64,000 nucleotides of DNA from Agriotes lineatus (GCA_940337035.1 CALNHX010001064.1:124001-188000); one strand, 5' to 3'; positions 11,454 through 21,931 are shown, counted from the first letter of the stretch. The notes: generated from the letters alone by a model not told the origin. Made by a program: numbers and translations.

Positions 11454-11583
11454 TGTTGCAGTTGTAGATATGTTGACGTAGTCAGGGTACTTAAAAAACA
11501 ATCAGTTGTTATTAATAAAAAATACATTATCTGACAGTGAGTGTTCTCAGTTTTAATATCCGAAATCTACCCAATTCTCGACA
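11454..11583 (+). repeat. BEL 3' LTR
   Basis: 130 bp, no difference seen from the 5' LTR. It is followed by the target duplication ATAAT at 11584-11588. Confidence 0.92.
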
Positions 11584-11588
11584 ATAAT

Positions 11589-13605
11589 AAGCATCGCTAA
11601 GAAGTCATAGACAGACGGTCTGCTATGACCAGAATTATCAAAGTTATAAAACTTATAGGGAAACAGATGCTTGCCTTTCAAAGTTTTAGGGGTGAAGCTG
11701 CACATGATTTAACTGATAATTCAAAAAATCATGGAAATCTCTTAGAAATAATTTTATTGTTGTCGAAATTTGACGTTATCATGAATAAACATGTATCGAC
11801 GGTAATGGAATAAAGTAAGCACTCGAAAGTGGTTATGGCTGCTAAACCTGGTGGCAAAAGAGGAAGAGGAAGCCTAATAACTCTCTTAAGTAACCGTACT
11901 ACTACCAGTATCATTCTAGAAATTAGCAAAGACATTTTAAGGATTATTTCTCAAGAAATTCTTGAGGCAAAAATATATTCTGTAACCATGGACACGACTA
12001 TGGACATTTCATCTCATGACCAGTGCACGATATTTGTAAGATACGTTTTAGGCAGTCAAGTTGAAGAACGTGTTATAGAGTTTTTGTTTGAAACACTGAA
12101 AGATGTTTTAGCAAATAATGGAATTTCCCTTGAACACTGCGTAGCTGATGCATTTGACGGTGCTTCTAATATGAGCGGTCAATACAAAGGTGCTATGCTC
12201 ACATTCTCAACCTAGTAATTACTGACACTGCCCAATGCGGCACCCTATCCGCATACTTTTTTGAATTACTGAATGAGGCGCAGGTTTTTTTCAAAGAATC
12301 TTATAAACGGCTTTCAGTTTATGGGAATGTGGATGGACCTGCGAGCAAATTGAAACTTAACACCGTAGGGGATACGAGATGGAGAAGTAGAAGCGATGCC
12401 ATTTCAAAAATATTTGGATTTGAGGACATATGGACAAATGAAACGGAACCAGAAAATGATGCACGCCTAAAAAATGTGGTGTTTTCGAATTTAGTTGTAG
12501 AGCTTGATGAAATTTTGAAAGATAATGCTATATTCAACTCTAAATCAAAAAGTCAAGCAGTTGGACTACTACGAAAGTTTTGTTCTTATGAAACAGTGTT
12601 AGTTGCCATGATTTATTTACAGATTTTCAAGATAACGACGCCTGCATCTGACTACTTACAAACTAAAAATTTAGACCTTGTACAAGCGTGGCGACAAATT
12701 TCTATCGCAGTAAGTAACCTTAAAGCATTACAGCGTAATTTTGAACGAGTGTTACAATCCTTAAAACGATTTGTTGCGGTTATTGATCGTCAAGTGGAAA
12801 ATTTTAATTCGGATATTTTTTTGGACACCACCTTACCAAAAAAGAGAAAAAAGACAGTGAAGTCAATGCCAGGTCAGATAGCTAGCCATGAACGAATCGG
12901 TGCAGATGAAGAAGATCACTTTCGTTTGACCACATTTAATGTCGTGATGGACCAAATTATAGCCAGCATGGAAAGCAGATTTGCAGATCACGGATCATTT
13001 TATGGTGATTTAGAATGCTTCAACCCTTGTAGATTTTCTGAAATTAGTCGAAATATGCCGATACTCTTTGAAAAAAATTTGTAAAGTTATTCCAACTCTT
13101 CAAAAAGAAAAATTGAAAGAAGAGTTAATGACGTTTGCCAAACTGTGGCCCCAGTTATCGAAAAGAGATTTTGAAGACGTTTATGAGACAGCTAAAGCTA
13201 AAGACTATGATCGAGATGAACAAGAGCAAGAAAGTGAAGAAAGTCTTAACATTGACATGTATCATAGTAGAGGCTGTTCTCGCAATGTGAAGTGCAATAC
13301 CTGTGTATGATGTGTATTTCAGACTTTATATAATTATAATTTATATTCTACTGACTTTAAACAACTTTTCAATGCATACAAGTTTCTTCTCACAATCCCA
13401 CTTACGCAGGTATCTGGTGAACGTTCATTTTCCAAACTAAAATTATTAAAAACTCGTTTGCGCAGCTGCATTGTACAAGAAAATTTGGAAGCCCTTTTTT
13501 TGATGTGTTACGTGAGGGAAATAACGAGTAATATTTGCGCTGAGACCATAATTGACAACTTATGTGTCAAAAGCAAGGAGTTGAAAAGATATTTGCCAGT
13601 ATAAG
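11589..13605 (+). pseudogene. hAT transposase-like gene, C-terminal half (DUF4371, RNase H fold, hATC)
   Basis: Continues the gene begun at 4324. Blocks in order: SFRGEAAHDLTDNSKNHGNL with LLSKFD (11650-11770); a stop at 11811 and a frame change; MAAKPGGKRGRG and SVTMDTTMD (11830-12000); ADAFDGASNMSGQYKG (about 12150), the conserved region around a catalytic Asp; a frame-shifting loss at about 12210; ITDTAQCGTLSAYF; DTRWRSR (about 12370); and the dimerisation motif VSGERSFSKLKLLKTRLR (about 13410-13460) with QENLEALFLMC. At least four frame breaks make it a pseudogene. Confidence 0.8.
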
Positions 13606-14245
13606 TTTATTAGTTGTTATTTATATTATTCATGTAGGTTAGGTAGGTACCCATAATCAACTACTTATTTTTTTTAAATCTATTTTGAGTTGACAGATCT
13701 AGGCCAGCCGATAAGTCTTTTAAAATGGCTCTTAGCGGAAGTAATTCCGGACAAGCTGGAATAAATTTTAATCTGTTCTGTTGGGACTCAGAAAATATAT
13801 ATTATTTTTGCACCCCTTGACAGGCCCGGATTTAACCGCTATGCTTAAAAAAAGGTCTAAATTTTTATATTTTTCCTAATAGTGAATATCTCGATTAGTA
13901 TCAACTTTTGAGCAAAATACGTAGTTGTCAAAATTAAAGAAGAGTAAATTCTCTACAAAAAATGTTCTATACATTTTTGTCATACATTCGCTTGTTTCGA
14001 ATTCATAGGCGTCGAAATATATTTTTTTTTCGAGCATTAGCTTGTTACTTTCTTTTACGATAAAAGAAGTATTGGATTCACCCTAAAAATTCGAAATTGA
14101 GTTTTCAACAGATCTTCACGTTTTCAAGTCCCCTGAACCCAAAAAACATGGTTTGTTCATTGCTCTGTCTGTGTGTCTGTCTGTCTGTGTGTCTGTTTGT
14201 GAGCAGAATATCTCAAAAGGAAAAGAGGTATGACGTTTAAACTTC
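13606..14245. other. Unassigned spacer with CTGT-rich tract
   Basis: Probable 3' flank of the hAT copy, then AT-rich DNA. A simple CTGT/GTGT tract occurs at about 14164-14202. No open frame worth reporting. A clear hAT terminal repeat was not found. Confidence 0.5.
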
Positions 14246-14951
14246 ATATATAAGTTTTGTGTACTATCTAAATCCGACAGCAAGCTTTTGACGAAAATCG
14301 CATAACCGGAAGTAGGTGTTTACTCTTGTGATTTTTCAGTTTTTTTGGATTTTTTCAAAAACGGCTCTAACGATTTTTTTCAAACTTTACATTTTTATTA
14401 AATTTTTAATGTGTATTGATGTGAGCTAGGCAATTTTCCAGTCAAATACCTCTAAAATGGGTTTCTTTTGTTTTCTTTTCCAATTTTTTTTATTAACTCC
14501 TATTTTAAATAGAACACCCAGTATATTATTACATTCTTAAATTCAGCTTAAAATTTTAGAGAAAATTTGTCTCTTGAACTAACGCTCTATTGTGTACAGT
14601 TTCTGTACAAATTGCAATTTTTGAAAATTTTTGACAAACGCTTGTATGTATGTATGTATGTATCATACTTGCGGTGTAGAAGCTGGTGCTTTATGTGCTT
14701 AATATACTGTAAGCAGGGCTTTGAGCAGCTGTTGATGGCATGCTAAGTCGAGATATATTTTGTATGGTTTCTGTACAAATTGCAATTTTTGAAAATGTTT
14801 GACAAATGTTTGAATGGATGTATCTATGTATGTATGTATAATCGATAACCTCGTTTTACCTTGCGGTGTAGAGGCTGGTGCTTTATGTGCTTGCATCTGG
14901 CGGTACAATGCTCAACTTGCCCCGGATTCGGGATACAAAGTTAAAGATTAA
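14246..14951 (+). repeat. Inverted arm, left copy (partly duplicated)
   Basis: Reverse-complement match to 18577-19094. 14246-14699 matches from the outer end through the (TATG)n tract to GGTGCTTTATGTGCTT. After about 55 unrelated bases, 14756-14951 repeats the inner part and extends it to GATACAAAGTTAAAGAT. The two arms are about 80-90% alike by eye and lie about 3.6 kb apart, with the nuclease-like gene between them. Confidence 0.85.
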
Positions 14952-15110
14952 AAATTAAATTTTGGCTAATTATAAAATCAGTATGAAAGGAAGTTGTGTG
15001 CGTGTATCACACCAGATTTTTTTAATTATTATTGACGTTCGTTGCGACAAAAAATTCTTGTTCGTACTATATACGATTTCTATTACTCATGTAAAGAAAT
15101 TATGTCGCTT

Positions 15111-16118
15111 ACTTTGTACTCTAATGTTAGCAGCGACTTTTTCCCTAGTAACCAATAAAGCTGTTGAAGTTTAATATTCAGTTGTTTCTTTTTTGCTTCA
15201 ATGTGTGGTCTCCAAGTTAGACGTCTCTATCGAGGTTCATGCCTAGGTATTTGGCTTCCGTGTTTTGAGGTATAGCTTGTTCATTCAAATATATTGGTGG
15301 GCAAGTCAGCCGTTTTGTGGTAAAGGTTACATGTGTTGATTTCTGCTCATTAACTCTGATTCTCCAGGTCTGTAGCCATTTTTCGATTTCGTTTATATTT
15401 TCTTGAACCATAGTCGAAGCAATTTCTGGATCTCTGTGAGATGCAATTACTGTGGTGTCGTCAGCGAAAGTTGCTACTACTGTATCTTGCAGTGCTGGTA
15501 AGTCTGAGGTGAAGATCAGATATAGGATTGGTCCCAGGATACTCCCTTGCGGAACGCCTGACATGATAGTTTTAAGACTTGCTTCTGTATAAAGTAATAT
15601 TAAAACCCATATGGAGTTATGGGTTACAGTTATGGGGTTCAGCTGCAAACTCCAACATAGAAATACTAGAAAGATTTCAATCAAAGGTACTACACCAAAT
15701 CACTAACGCCCCATGGTACGTAACTAACAACATTCTTAGAAGTGACCTAAAAATACCTACCGTAAAAGAGGTAGCTAAACAGTGTAGTGCATCGTATCGT
15801 GTAAAATTAACAGTGCATCCTAATCAGTTAGCCCACAGGCTCCTTGACGAACAGCATGATACGCGCAGACTTAAGCGATTTAAGCCATTGGACATAGTTA
15901 CTAGATGCTAATACCGTGTAGCAGTCTCGAACAATCATTAGTAGTGTCAATCAACTAAAATAAGTCTTATTAAGATGCAGTTTATATAGGCACGAATCAA
16001 TGGATGACCTGCCTACATGTTATGTATATATGTTAAATATTTGTTATTTCATTTACTTATTGTCCTCGGACAGATTGTAAATAGTCTTGGAGCTAATAAA
16101 AAAAAAAACTTTGTACTC
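15111..16118 (+). mobile_element. Jockey-like LINE fragment with 5' inversion (twin priming)
   Basis: 15122 to about 15585 is on the minus strand and encodes the RT middle (GVPQGSILGP, FADDTTVIAS, KYLGMNLD, YWLLGKKS, LEYKV), with one 1-nt insertion. About 15586-15911 is on the plus strand and encodes the next part (LLYKVILKPIW to LDIVTRC), followed by a 3' UTR and poly(A) ending at 16108. An 11 bp duplication ACTTTGTACTC flanks the whole (15111-15121 and 16108-16118). The protein is continuous across the inversion: minus ends at KV, plus starts at LL. Related to the copy at 37088-41500. Confidence 0.9.
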
Positions 16119-16181
16119 GCTTCCACACCACCTAGAGGTAGAGTACTCGGCGCGTTTTTTTAAGTGGTATCCCCAATAGGC

Positions 16182-18568
16182 CTAATCCACTATGCAAACT
16201 TTACTAACTTTAAGTTTCTTTTGAAGTTGACTGCTCATCAATTTTTTTTGCCTTTTTGATGTTGGTGGTTGTTCAATATCACTTTGACTTTCAACAATAT
16301 CTGTCTCGTGTTCCGAATTTGCTTCATAATCTTGGAAATGTTCTATTGATTGTTCCAGATCGATATGCAAGTCCTCGTCGTCGTCTTCTTTGTATTCAAA
16401 CAAGATTTGCCCTGACAGAAACCACATATTACTGAGCAATGAAAACCTGCTTTGCGACAGCTACAAGATACATTACAACCTTTGGCGCATTTACAAGAAA
16501 TTAGTTTCAGTAATTCTTGGGGAGCTGCGTCTTGTACAGTGGGAATGGGCATTAATCCATTCTTTGAATTTCTCCATCCCCACTCTAAAGGTGATTTTTC
16601 GTTTCCATACCATAGCTGAATTTGGTTGTAAGTACAGAACGAGTGCAAGCGAGCTGCGTCTTTGGTTGGTGGTAATGATGCTAGATTTGGTAAACTTCTG
16701 TTAATAGATTGTACGAAACACTGGTATCTATACCTGTTCAATGATACACAGTGTTTTGATCCATACAGAAGAAGAAGAAATTGTTCTCCCACTTTATCTA
16801 TTTCCTCTGGGGACACGTTTGGGTCTTTGAAAATTTGTACAGCCTTCTGTAAGTTTTTCTGTTTCTGTAGAAGTTTAACGAACTTCATTTTCCCCTGCCT
16901 GTATAGTGCGGAAACAGTATCGCAGCCACTAAATGCATGCAGAAATAAAATGTTGTCCCTAATTGAATCATCCAAATTTATATTATGGGGTGCATACATC
17001 CTGCTCCGAGACTTTCCCTTGCCTGGCTTCAGGAAATAAATGTTAGAGCGAGACTCATTCAAGGCGGTAAGAATTACCAATAAATCAGTGTCTTCGCCTA
17101 TTATAATTACTGATTTGCAGTGAATTGATTCTTCAATTGCAGTGTTGACAATTAAGGTATCAGCATCTTCGGCAGCCTGCTTGACTCTGAAACCTTCGTT
17201 CGTTAATCGTTTACACATCATCGAGATCATTTGACATTTATTTCTCTCTTTTAACAAGAATTTCCCCTGGGATACAGTTGCTGTCATTTTTTCATCAAAA
17301 TGTATTTCCGCTGACGAACCAATCTTCAATCGGCGAAGTCGCTCAGCAGTCTTGGTGCTTCCTGCTGCAGCATCCTCCGGGTATCCATAGAAAACTATTA
17401 CTGCATTCGTTGAGTAATGTCTTGTTAAGAGCACTATACATGGGTCTATCAGAATTTTACTTCTCATTTTATTATTAATAGGAATTTTGCAAAATTATCT
17501 TAACATTGTTTTCTCCATGAAGCAATATGAATGTGCCAAGCAAATTTTTTTTTCAATATTCCAAAATTTCAAAATAAAATTAATTAAAATGATTTTTTCT
17601 AACAAATAAACGATGCTACGCACAATTGTCTAGTTTTTTGGGAATTTTTAAGGTGCAAATTTCTGATGTTCCATATAAGGGAACAACATAAAACGTCAAA
17701 TTCGAAAATTACTAAAAACAGTCTGCACTGGTTTATTACAAAAGTTATGACGTCACCGACTGTTCCTAGGTACTTATATCTCGTCTAGCACCGCTTTGAG
17801 ACCGCCCACTGCATCTCGAAATATTACCTCTGCCCACACCGTTGCCTCACAGTAGAAACTTTGGAGAGGGTATAGAGCGCTCTTAAATACTCGACGTATT
17901 TATCGAAAATCGCACAATAAGGTTCTTGTTGATGCCAGACAATTTTGTGGAGTAGAAATCCCCCGTCTATCACATGAAGAGTACTTTCAGAGTCTAGTTT
18001 CTTTTCAGTGGGCACAAATGCATCGTACAGGGCTGATTTTTTAGTTTTACCCATTCCTGTCTCATCGAAGAGTGAAAGTGGATAAGGAGCTAGCTCGTAC
18101 TGAAAGTAATCTTCTAACTGTTTCTCAAATCTCTTGAGAAATGAAATTCTCTGGAAAAGCAAAGTGGGGTTAATTGGAATAGTTCTATTTTCCACTTTCA
18201 CACCTGATTTCATAGTTGCAAGGACCGACTCTATTTTTGCGTTTAAACTTGATGCTGCCAAAGCTACTGCCCAGAATATCAGTCGTCGCAGATATGCCAA
18301 TTTCATATGAATTTTGGCAATTAACTTTATTATCTCCTACAACTCCGGTGCTGATAGACATGATGTCATTTGTAAGAGGAAAAGGTGGATGTTCAGAGAA
18401 CCAGTCTTCGAATTTCTGGGAGTCTTTTTTGTGTCTTGATACTCGCGACGTTCTGCTATATATGTGCTGTTCTGTGGTGTGTAAAGAAATATTACAATAA
18501 TTTTCAATTGCCTCTGAAACACTTGACAGAATGGGCATCGAAATAATCCATTTTAACAGTGTCGAGTC
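16182..18568 (-). pseudogene. XPG/PIN-fold nuclease-like protein with CXC-type Cys-rich tail (TE-associated family)
   Basis: Reading from 18568 down. N-terminal part: WFSEHPPFPLTNDIMSISTG and GDNKVNCQ (about 18330-18430). After a frame change at about 18225: ELAPYPLSLFDETGMGKTKK, then VIDGGFLLHKIVW (about 17940-18080). 17870-17420 is a break or intron. Then VIVFYGYPED, EDADTLIV (about 17150), GEDTDLLVIL (about 17090) and AFSGCDTVSAL (about 16920). These three acidic motifs match the XPG-I/FEN/PIN active-site layout. Near 16440-16500 comes CKCAKGCNVSCSC and CGFC, then a frame change into an acidic tail (16182-16439). I recognise the insect family but know no proven function. A DNA-cutting role in transposition is inference. 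Confidence 0.65.
17468..17823. other. Intron or insertion inside the nuclease-like gene
   Basis: About 360 AT-rich bases separate two coding blocks of one protein family. On the minus strand a GGTAAT-type donor candidate is near 17822. No clear acceptor was fixed. Intron versus small insertion is undecided. Confidence 0.4.
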
Positions 18569-18576
18569 GCTGATAT

Positions 18577-19094
18577 CTTTAACTTTGTATCCCGAATCCG
18601 GGGCAAGTTGAGCATTGTACCGCCAGATGCAAGCACATAAAGCACCAGCTTCTACACCGCAAGTATGATACATACATACATACATACAAGCGTTTGTCAA
18701 AAATTTTCAAAAATTGCAATTTGTACAGAAACTGTACTACTGTACACAATAGAGCGTTAGTTCAAGAGACAAATTTTCTCTAAAATTTTAAGCTGAATTT
18801 AAGAATGTAATAATATACTGGGTGTTCTATTTAAAATAGGAGTTAATAAAAAAAATTGGAAAAGAAAACAAAAGAAACCCATTTTAGAGGTATTTGACTG
18901 GAAAATGACCTAGCTCACATCAATACACATTAAAAATTTAATAAAAATGTAAAGTTTGAAAAAAATCGTTACAGCTGTTTTTGAAAAAATCCAAAAAAAC
19001 TGAAAAATCACAAGAGTAAACACCTACTTCCGGTTATGTGATTTTCTTCAAAAGCTTGCTGTCGCATCTAGATAGTACAAAAAACTTATATATG
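18577..19094 (-). repeat. Inverted arm, right copy
   Basis: Reverse complement of the left arm, starting right after the recombinase coding end and finishing inside the first codons of the nuclease-like gene. Contains the same (CATA)n tract at about 18669-18690 and the TATACTGGGTGTTCTATTT motif. It therefore occupies the intergenic gap between the two genes. Confidence 0.85.
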
Positions 19095-20142
19095 TACCAG
19101 TAATAGAAACACGTTTCCCGTCTAATTGTAAGGTTGTGGTATTTGATATTGAAGACCCTCCAGCTAGAAGTTTCGCGACTTTATTTTTGGATGCGATACT
19201 GTCTTCTAAATATCCTTCCACAACGCTCGAACTCCTCCAGCTGCCATGTCTTTTTAATGTAGTCATACTGGCTCCTGCGTCCGATAGTAAGGTGGCTGAT
19301 GTTTTCGCAAAGAATGACCTGTGTATTGGTCGGCATCTTTCAAATTTAAATATTTAGCTATGGTAGCAGGAATCTTTCCAAATGTATTTTTTCCAACAAC
19401 CTGAGCACAAAAGCGGCCGTTACTATAATTTACGAAGTACCTCCGTAAGCCTTGTGGTCGCAACGATCCATATTTTCTTATCAGCTTCAAAGAACCCATT
19501 GTTTCCTCATCAATAATGGTAAAAATATGTTTCTTGTCGGTTTTCGTTTCGGGTATGGTCACAATAATGACTTCGCCCCTGTCGTCTATATGATCAGTTA
19601 ACATATTCACTAATTCTTCCCGCCTGCAACCTCCAAACACCCCAAATAACAGCGCCATTTTCATCATCAGAAACGTTTCGTTTGGTGCTTCCTGAATAAA
19701 CTTTATCACTTCCTCTCGAGTTAAAACCTTCGATTTCTTTGGTTCATATCCTTTAGATCTTTATTTTAAAAAAGCTACTAACTTGGGGTATTTTCCAATA
19801 TCAATATTTTGGTTCAGTAGTACTGTTTTCTTGAGCATAGAAAACTTTGTCCAGAGTGGGTTTTCAGCAAACTTTCCAGACTGTAAATAAGTAAACAAAT
19901 TACCATAATGATAATAACAGTGTGAGACATACCAATTCTTCAAAATATCCCAACAAAACTGTTTCATTAATGAGTGCAGCACCATTGTCTACCATCCATT
20001 CTTGAAATTTGTCAAATTCCACTTCGTACAATCCTTTTGACTTTCGGGGCAATATATTTTCCGTTGCTCTCGCTGCTCTTTCGAAAATCGTACGACACTC
20101 ATTAATGACCAATAGAAAAATTAGTTCACGAGCCGTAACCAA
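19048..20142 (-). pseudogene. Crypton-type tyrosine recombinase, with one intron, a stop and a frameshift
   Basis: DNA strand-exchange enzyme. Exon 1 (20142-19933) has LPRKSKGLYEVEFDKFQEW and ends in EEL. Exon 2 starts at 19880 (SGKFAENPLWTKFSMLK). In-frame TAA at 19759-19761. The catalytic domain follows: Arg in GGCRREELV (about 19620), Lys in ETKTDKKH, HxxR in GHSLRK (about 19310), a single-base loss directly after it, then TSATLLSDAGASMTTLKRHG, His/Trp in RHGSW and Tyr in VVEGYLED (about 19210). All five catalytic positions are present. Insect Crypton-like recombinases share this layout. The short C-terminus runs into the inverted arm. Confidence 0.8.
19881..19932 (-). other. 52 nt phase-0 intron in recombinase gene
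   Basis: On the minus strand GTATGT opens after EEL and TTATTTACAG closes before SGKF. Both exons stay in frame. The intron contains in-frame interruption, so splicing is the simpler reading. Confidence 0.7.
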
Positions 20143-20236
20143 GACAATAAAAAAATTTCTTGGAAATTTTTTGTAGGTAGATCAGCCTAACTTTGAGGGC
20201 TTGTATCGTTACGATTTTCTTACCGAATCTCCATTC

Positions 20237-20354
20237 GAGCATTAATTCATATCCGGAAATAATTTTTCGTGCATTCAACAACGTCCTAATTTGCCTAATT
20301 AATACGACGTTGTTGGACCGCACTCAAAAAAATTTCCGGAAAGAATTGATGCTC
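20237..20354. repeat. 118 bp imperfect palindrome
   Basis: GAGCATTAATTC at the left pairs with GAATTGATGCTC at the right. Inside are CCGGAAAT boxes, and at the centre CAACAACGTC against GACGTTGTTG. Arms of about 50 bp are roughly 75-80% complementary. It lies just 5' of the recombinase gene, so it may mark an element end or a regulatory hairpin. Confidence 0.7.
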
Positions 20355-20596
20355 TTATGAGATTATATGTGAGAATTTCTTTGGGAATTACAATAATTTC
20401 TCCGTTATTCAACATTTTGTATTATGTTTTGTCAGCGTTTTGTACAAAACAAACTTTTGTTTGTTTAGAGACTGCCTAGTTACCAAATTCACAGACCACT
20501 CGTCACGATAAACTTCAATTATATCAATATTAAATTATTGTTCTCCAAGGTATAGAACTGGAGGTAAGACATAAAATATTGTATGTACGTACCACG

Positions 20597-20672
20597 GGCA
20601 TTACTTGATGTCTATGCCCTCTGGCGACTTAAAAACTCGTCGCCCTCAGGCATAAACATCATCATAATGCCA
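20597..20672. repeat. 76 bp imperfect hairpin
   Basis: GGCATTAC...TGATGTCTATGCC pairs with GGCATAAACATCA...TAATGCC around a short AT loop. Confidence 0.55.
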
Positions 20673-21066
20673 TTAATTCATAAATAACTATTAAAAGTAT
20701 GTAAATATTTTAAAAGTATTTGAAAATTTTAAAACTATTTAAATACTTTTAGTTTTTAGATATCACTAAAATGTAAAAAGACTTGTGAAGTATTTAAATA
20801 GTAATGCAGCATTTATAATCTTTTTAGCAGTTTAACAATTCTTCAAAACTAAATTTAAAGTTCATAATTTCCTTTTATTCGAATACGTGTAATAATTGTA
20901 ATAAGCCAAGTAGTACAGATGGCATAACTTAACCTATTTTACATGAATTATTAAAAACCCAAAAAATAGATCTACATTGGTTTGTGGCGAATGCATAGTT
21001 TCGATGTATTTTATAAATATTTCAGCAAAAAAAATTTTAAAATCCTGAAAATACTTTTTTGGTAAA

Positions 21067-21578
21067 ATTACTTATTATTATTATTATTGGAGGTAGAAAG
21101 GCAGCTTTAAGCTGATATATCTACATATAATACATGATATTGCATTATGTTGTATCATGTTTGTTAATAGTTAGTTGTTTTATTGTATTGTATTTGTGTT
21201 TGTAGTATTATTTGCAAAATGTTTGTCCAGTCTATTTTTAAATTGATTTATGGATGTGGCATTAGTTACTTCTTCAGGTAATTTGTTCCAGTCACTCACT
21301 ATGCGATTACACAAAAAATTATGTCGAGGATTAAGTTCTGCTCTGGTTCTTAACAGGTGCATCTTGTGTCCTCGTAAATTGGTTCTTGATTGGAGTTTGA
21401 ACATGGATTTTAGCCCTGGGCAGTCGTAATAATTGTTTAATATTTTAAAGGTTTCAATCAAATCACCACGTTGCCGACGTTGTTGCAGTGTTGGGAGTTT
21501 GAGCAGTTCAAGACGATGTGGGTACTCGAGTCTTCTGAATCCTTGTGGTAGTTTACTTATATTGGATATTAACAAAAA
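21067..21578 (-). mobile_element. L2-like LINE, 3' fragment
   Basis: Minus-strand C-terminal ORF2 piece (21180-21575): LPTLQQRRQRGDLIETFKIL, LRGHKMHL, HNFLCNRIVSDWNKLPEEV, NQFKNRLD. The low-coordinate end is a (TTA)n run, i.e. the 3' microsatellite tail. Same family style as 42190-42890 and 44266-45250. 5'-truncated. Confidence 0.75.
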
Positions 21579-21745
21579 AGTAAAACAAAGTTAGTTAAAC
21601 AAATATAAATTTAACAGAATATAAACGCTTTTTTTAATTTTTTGTTTTCATATAGATAACAGTTCCTTTACATCTTTGCCATAAGTTGTAGGCCCTCGGC
21701 TAATAACAAATTTGAGGTTATATATAATAATGCCAGAATAGCTTG

Positions 21746-21931
21746 AATTATGACCTAAAAGACGTTTAAAATTATGCAAAAAGTATTTACTAGTTAGAAA
21801 TATATTTTTTTAAGAAATAAAAGTAGTTAAATACTCTCAAATGTATTTAATTACCTTTATTTCTTCAAGAAATACATTTCCAACTAGTAAATACTTTTTG
21901 CGTAATTTTAAATGTCCAATATGTCATTATT
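21746..21931. repeat. 186 bp palindrome
   Basis: Left arm AATTATGACC...GTTTAAAATTATGCAAAA pairs with the right arm ending GTCATTATT. Arms of about 90 bp are about 85% complementary, with the centre near TCTCAAAT at about 21836. Confidence 0.75.

Larger units (their letters stand above)
5155..11583 (+). mobile_element. BEL/Pao LTR retrotransposon, internally deleted, with nested LINE
   Basis: It is bounded by 130 bp direct LTRs (TGTTGC...CGACA) that look identical over their full length, and by a 5 bp target duplication ATAAT at 5150-5154 and 11584-11588. It has a primer-binding site after the 5' LTR and a purine tract before the 3' LTR. The interior encodes BEL-type gag, aspartic protease, part of RT and RNase H. 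The middle of RT and the whole integrase are missing, so this is a non-autonomous deletion derivative. A CR1/L2-like LINE sits in gag. Confidence 0.92.

Noticed and set aside
13700..13850. CAGGCCCGG near 13822 as the 3' terminal repeat of the hAT element
   Set aside because: No matching terminus upstream of 4324 and no 8 bp duplication was found.
16390..17478. Plus-strand frames of 66-125 codons
   Set aside because: They are antisense to the nuclease-like gene, which has clear family motifs on the minus strand.
14246..19094. Single classical TIR transposon bounded by the inverted arms
   Set aside because: No target duplication could be found at 14246 and 19094, and the recombinase lies outside the arms, so a simple cut-and-paste element is not established.
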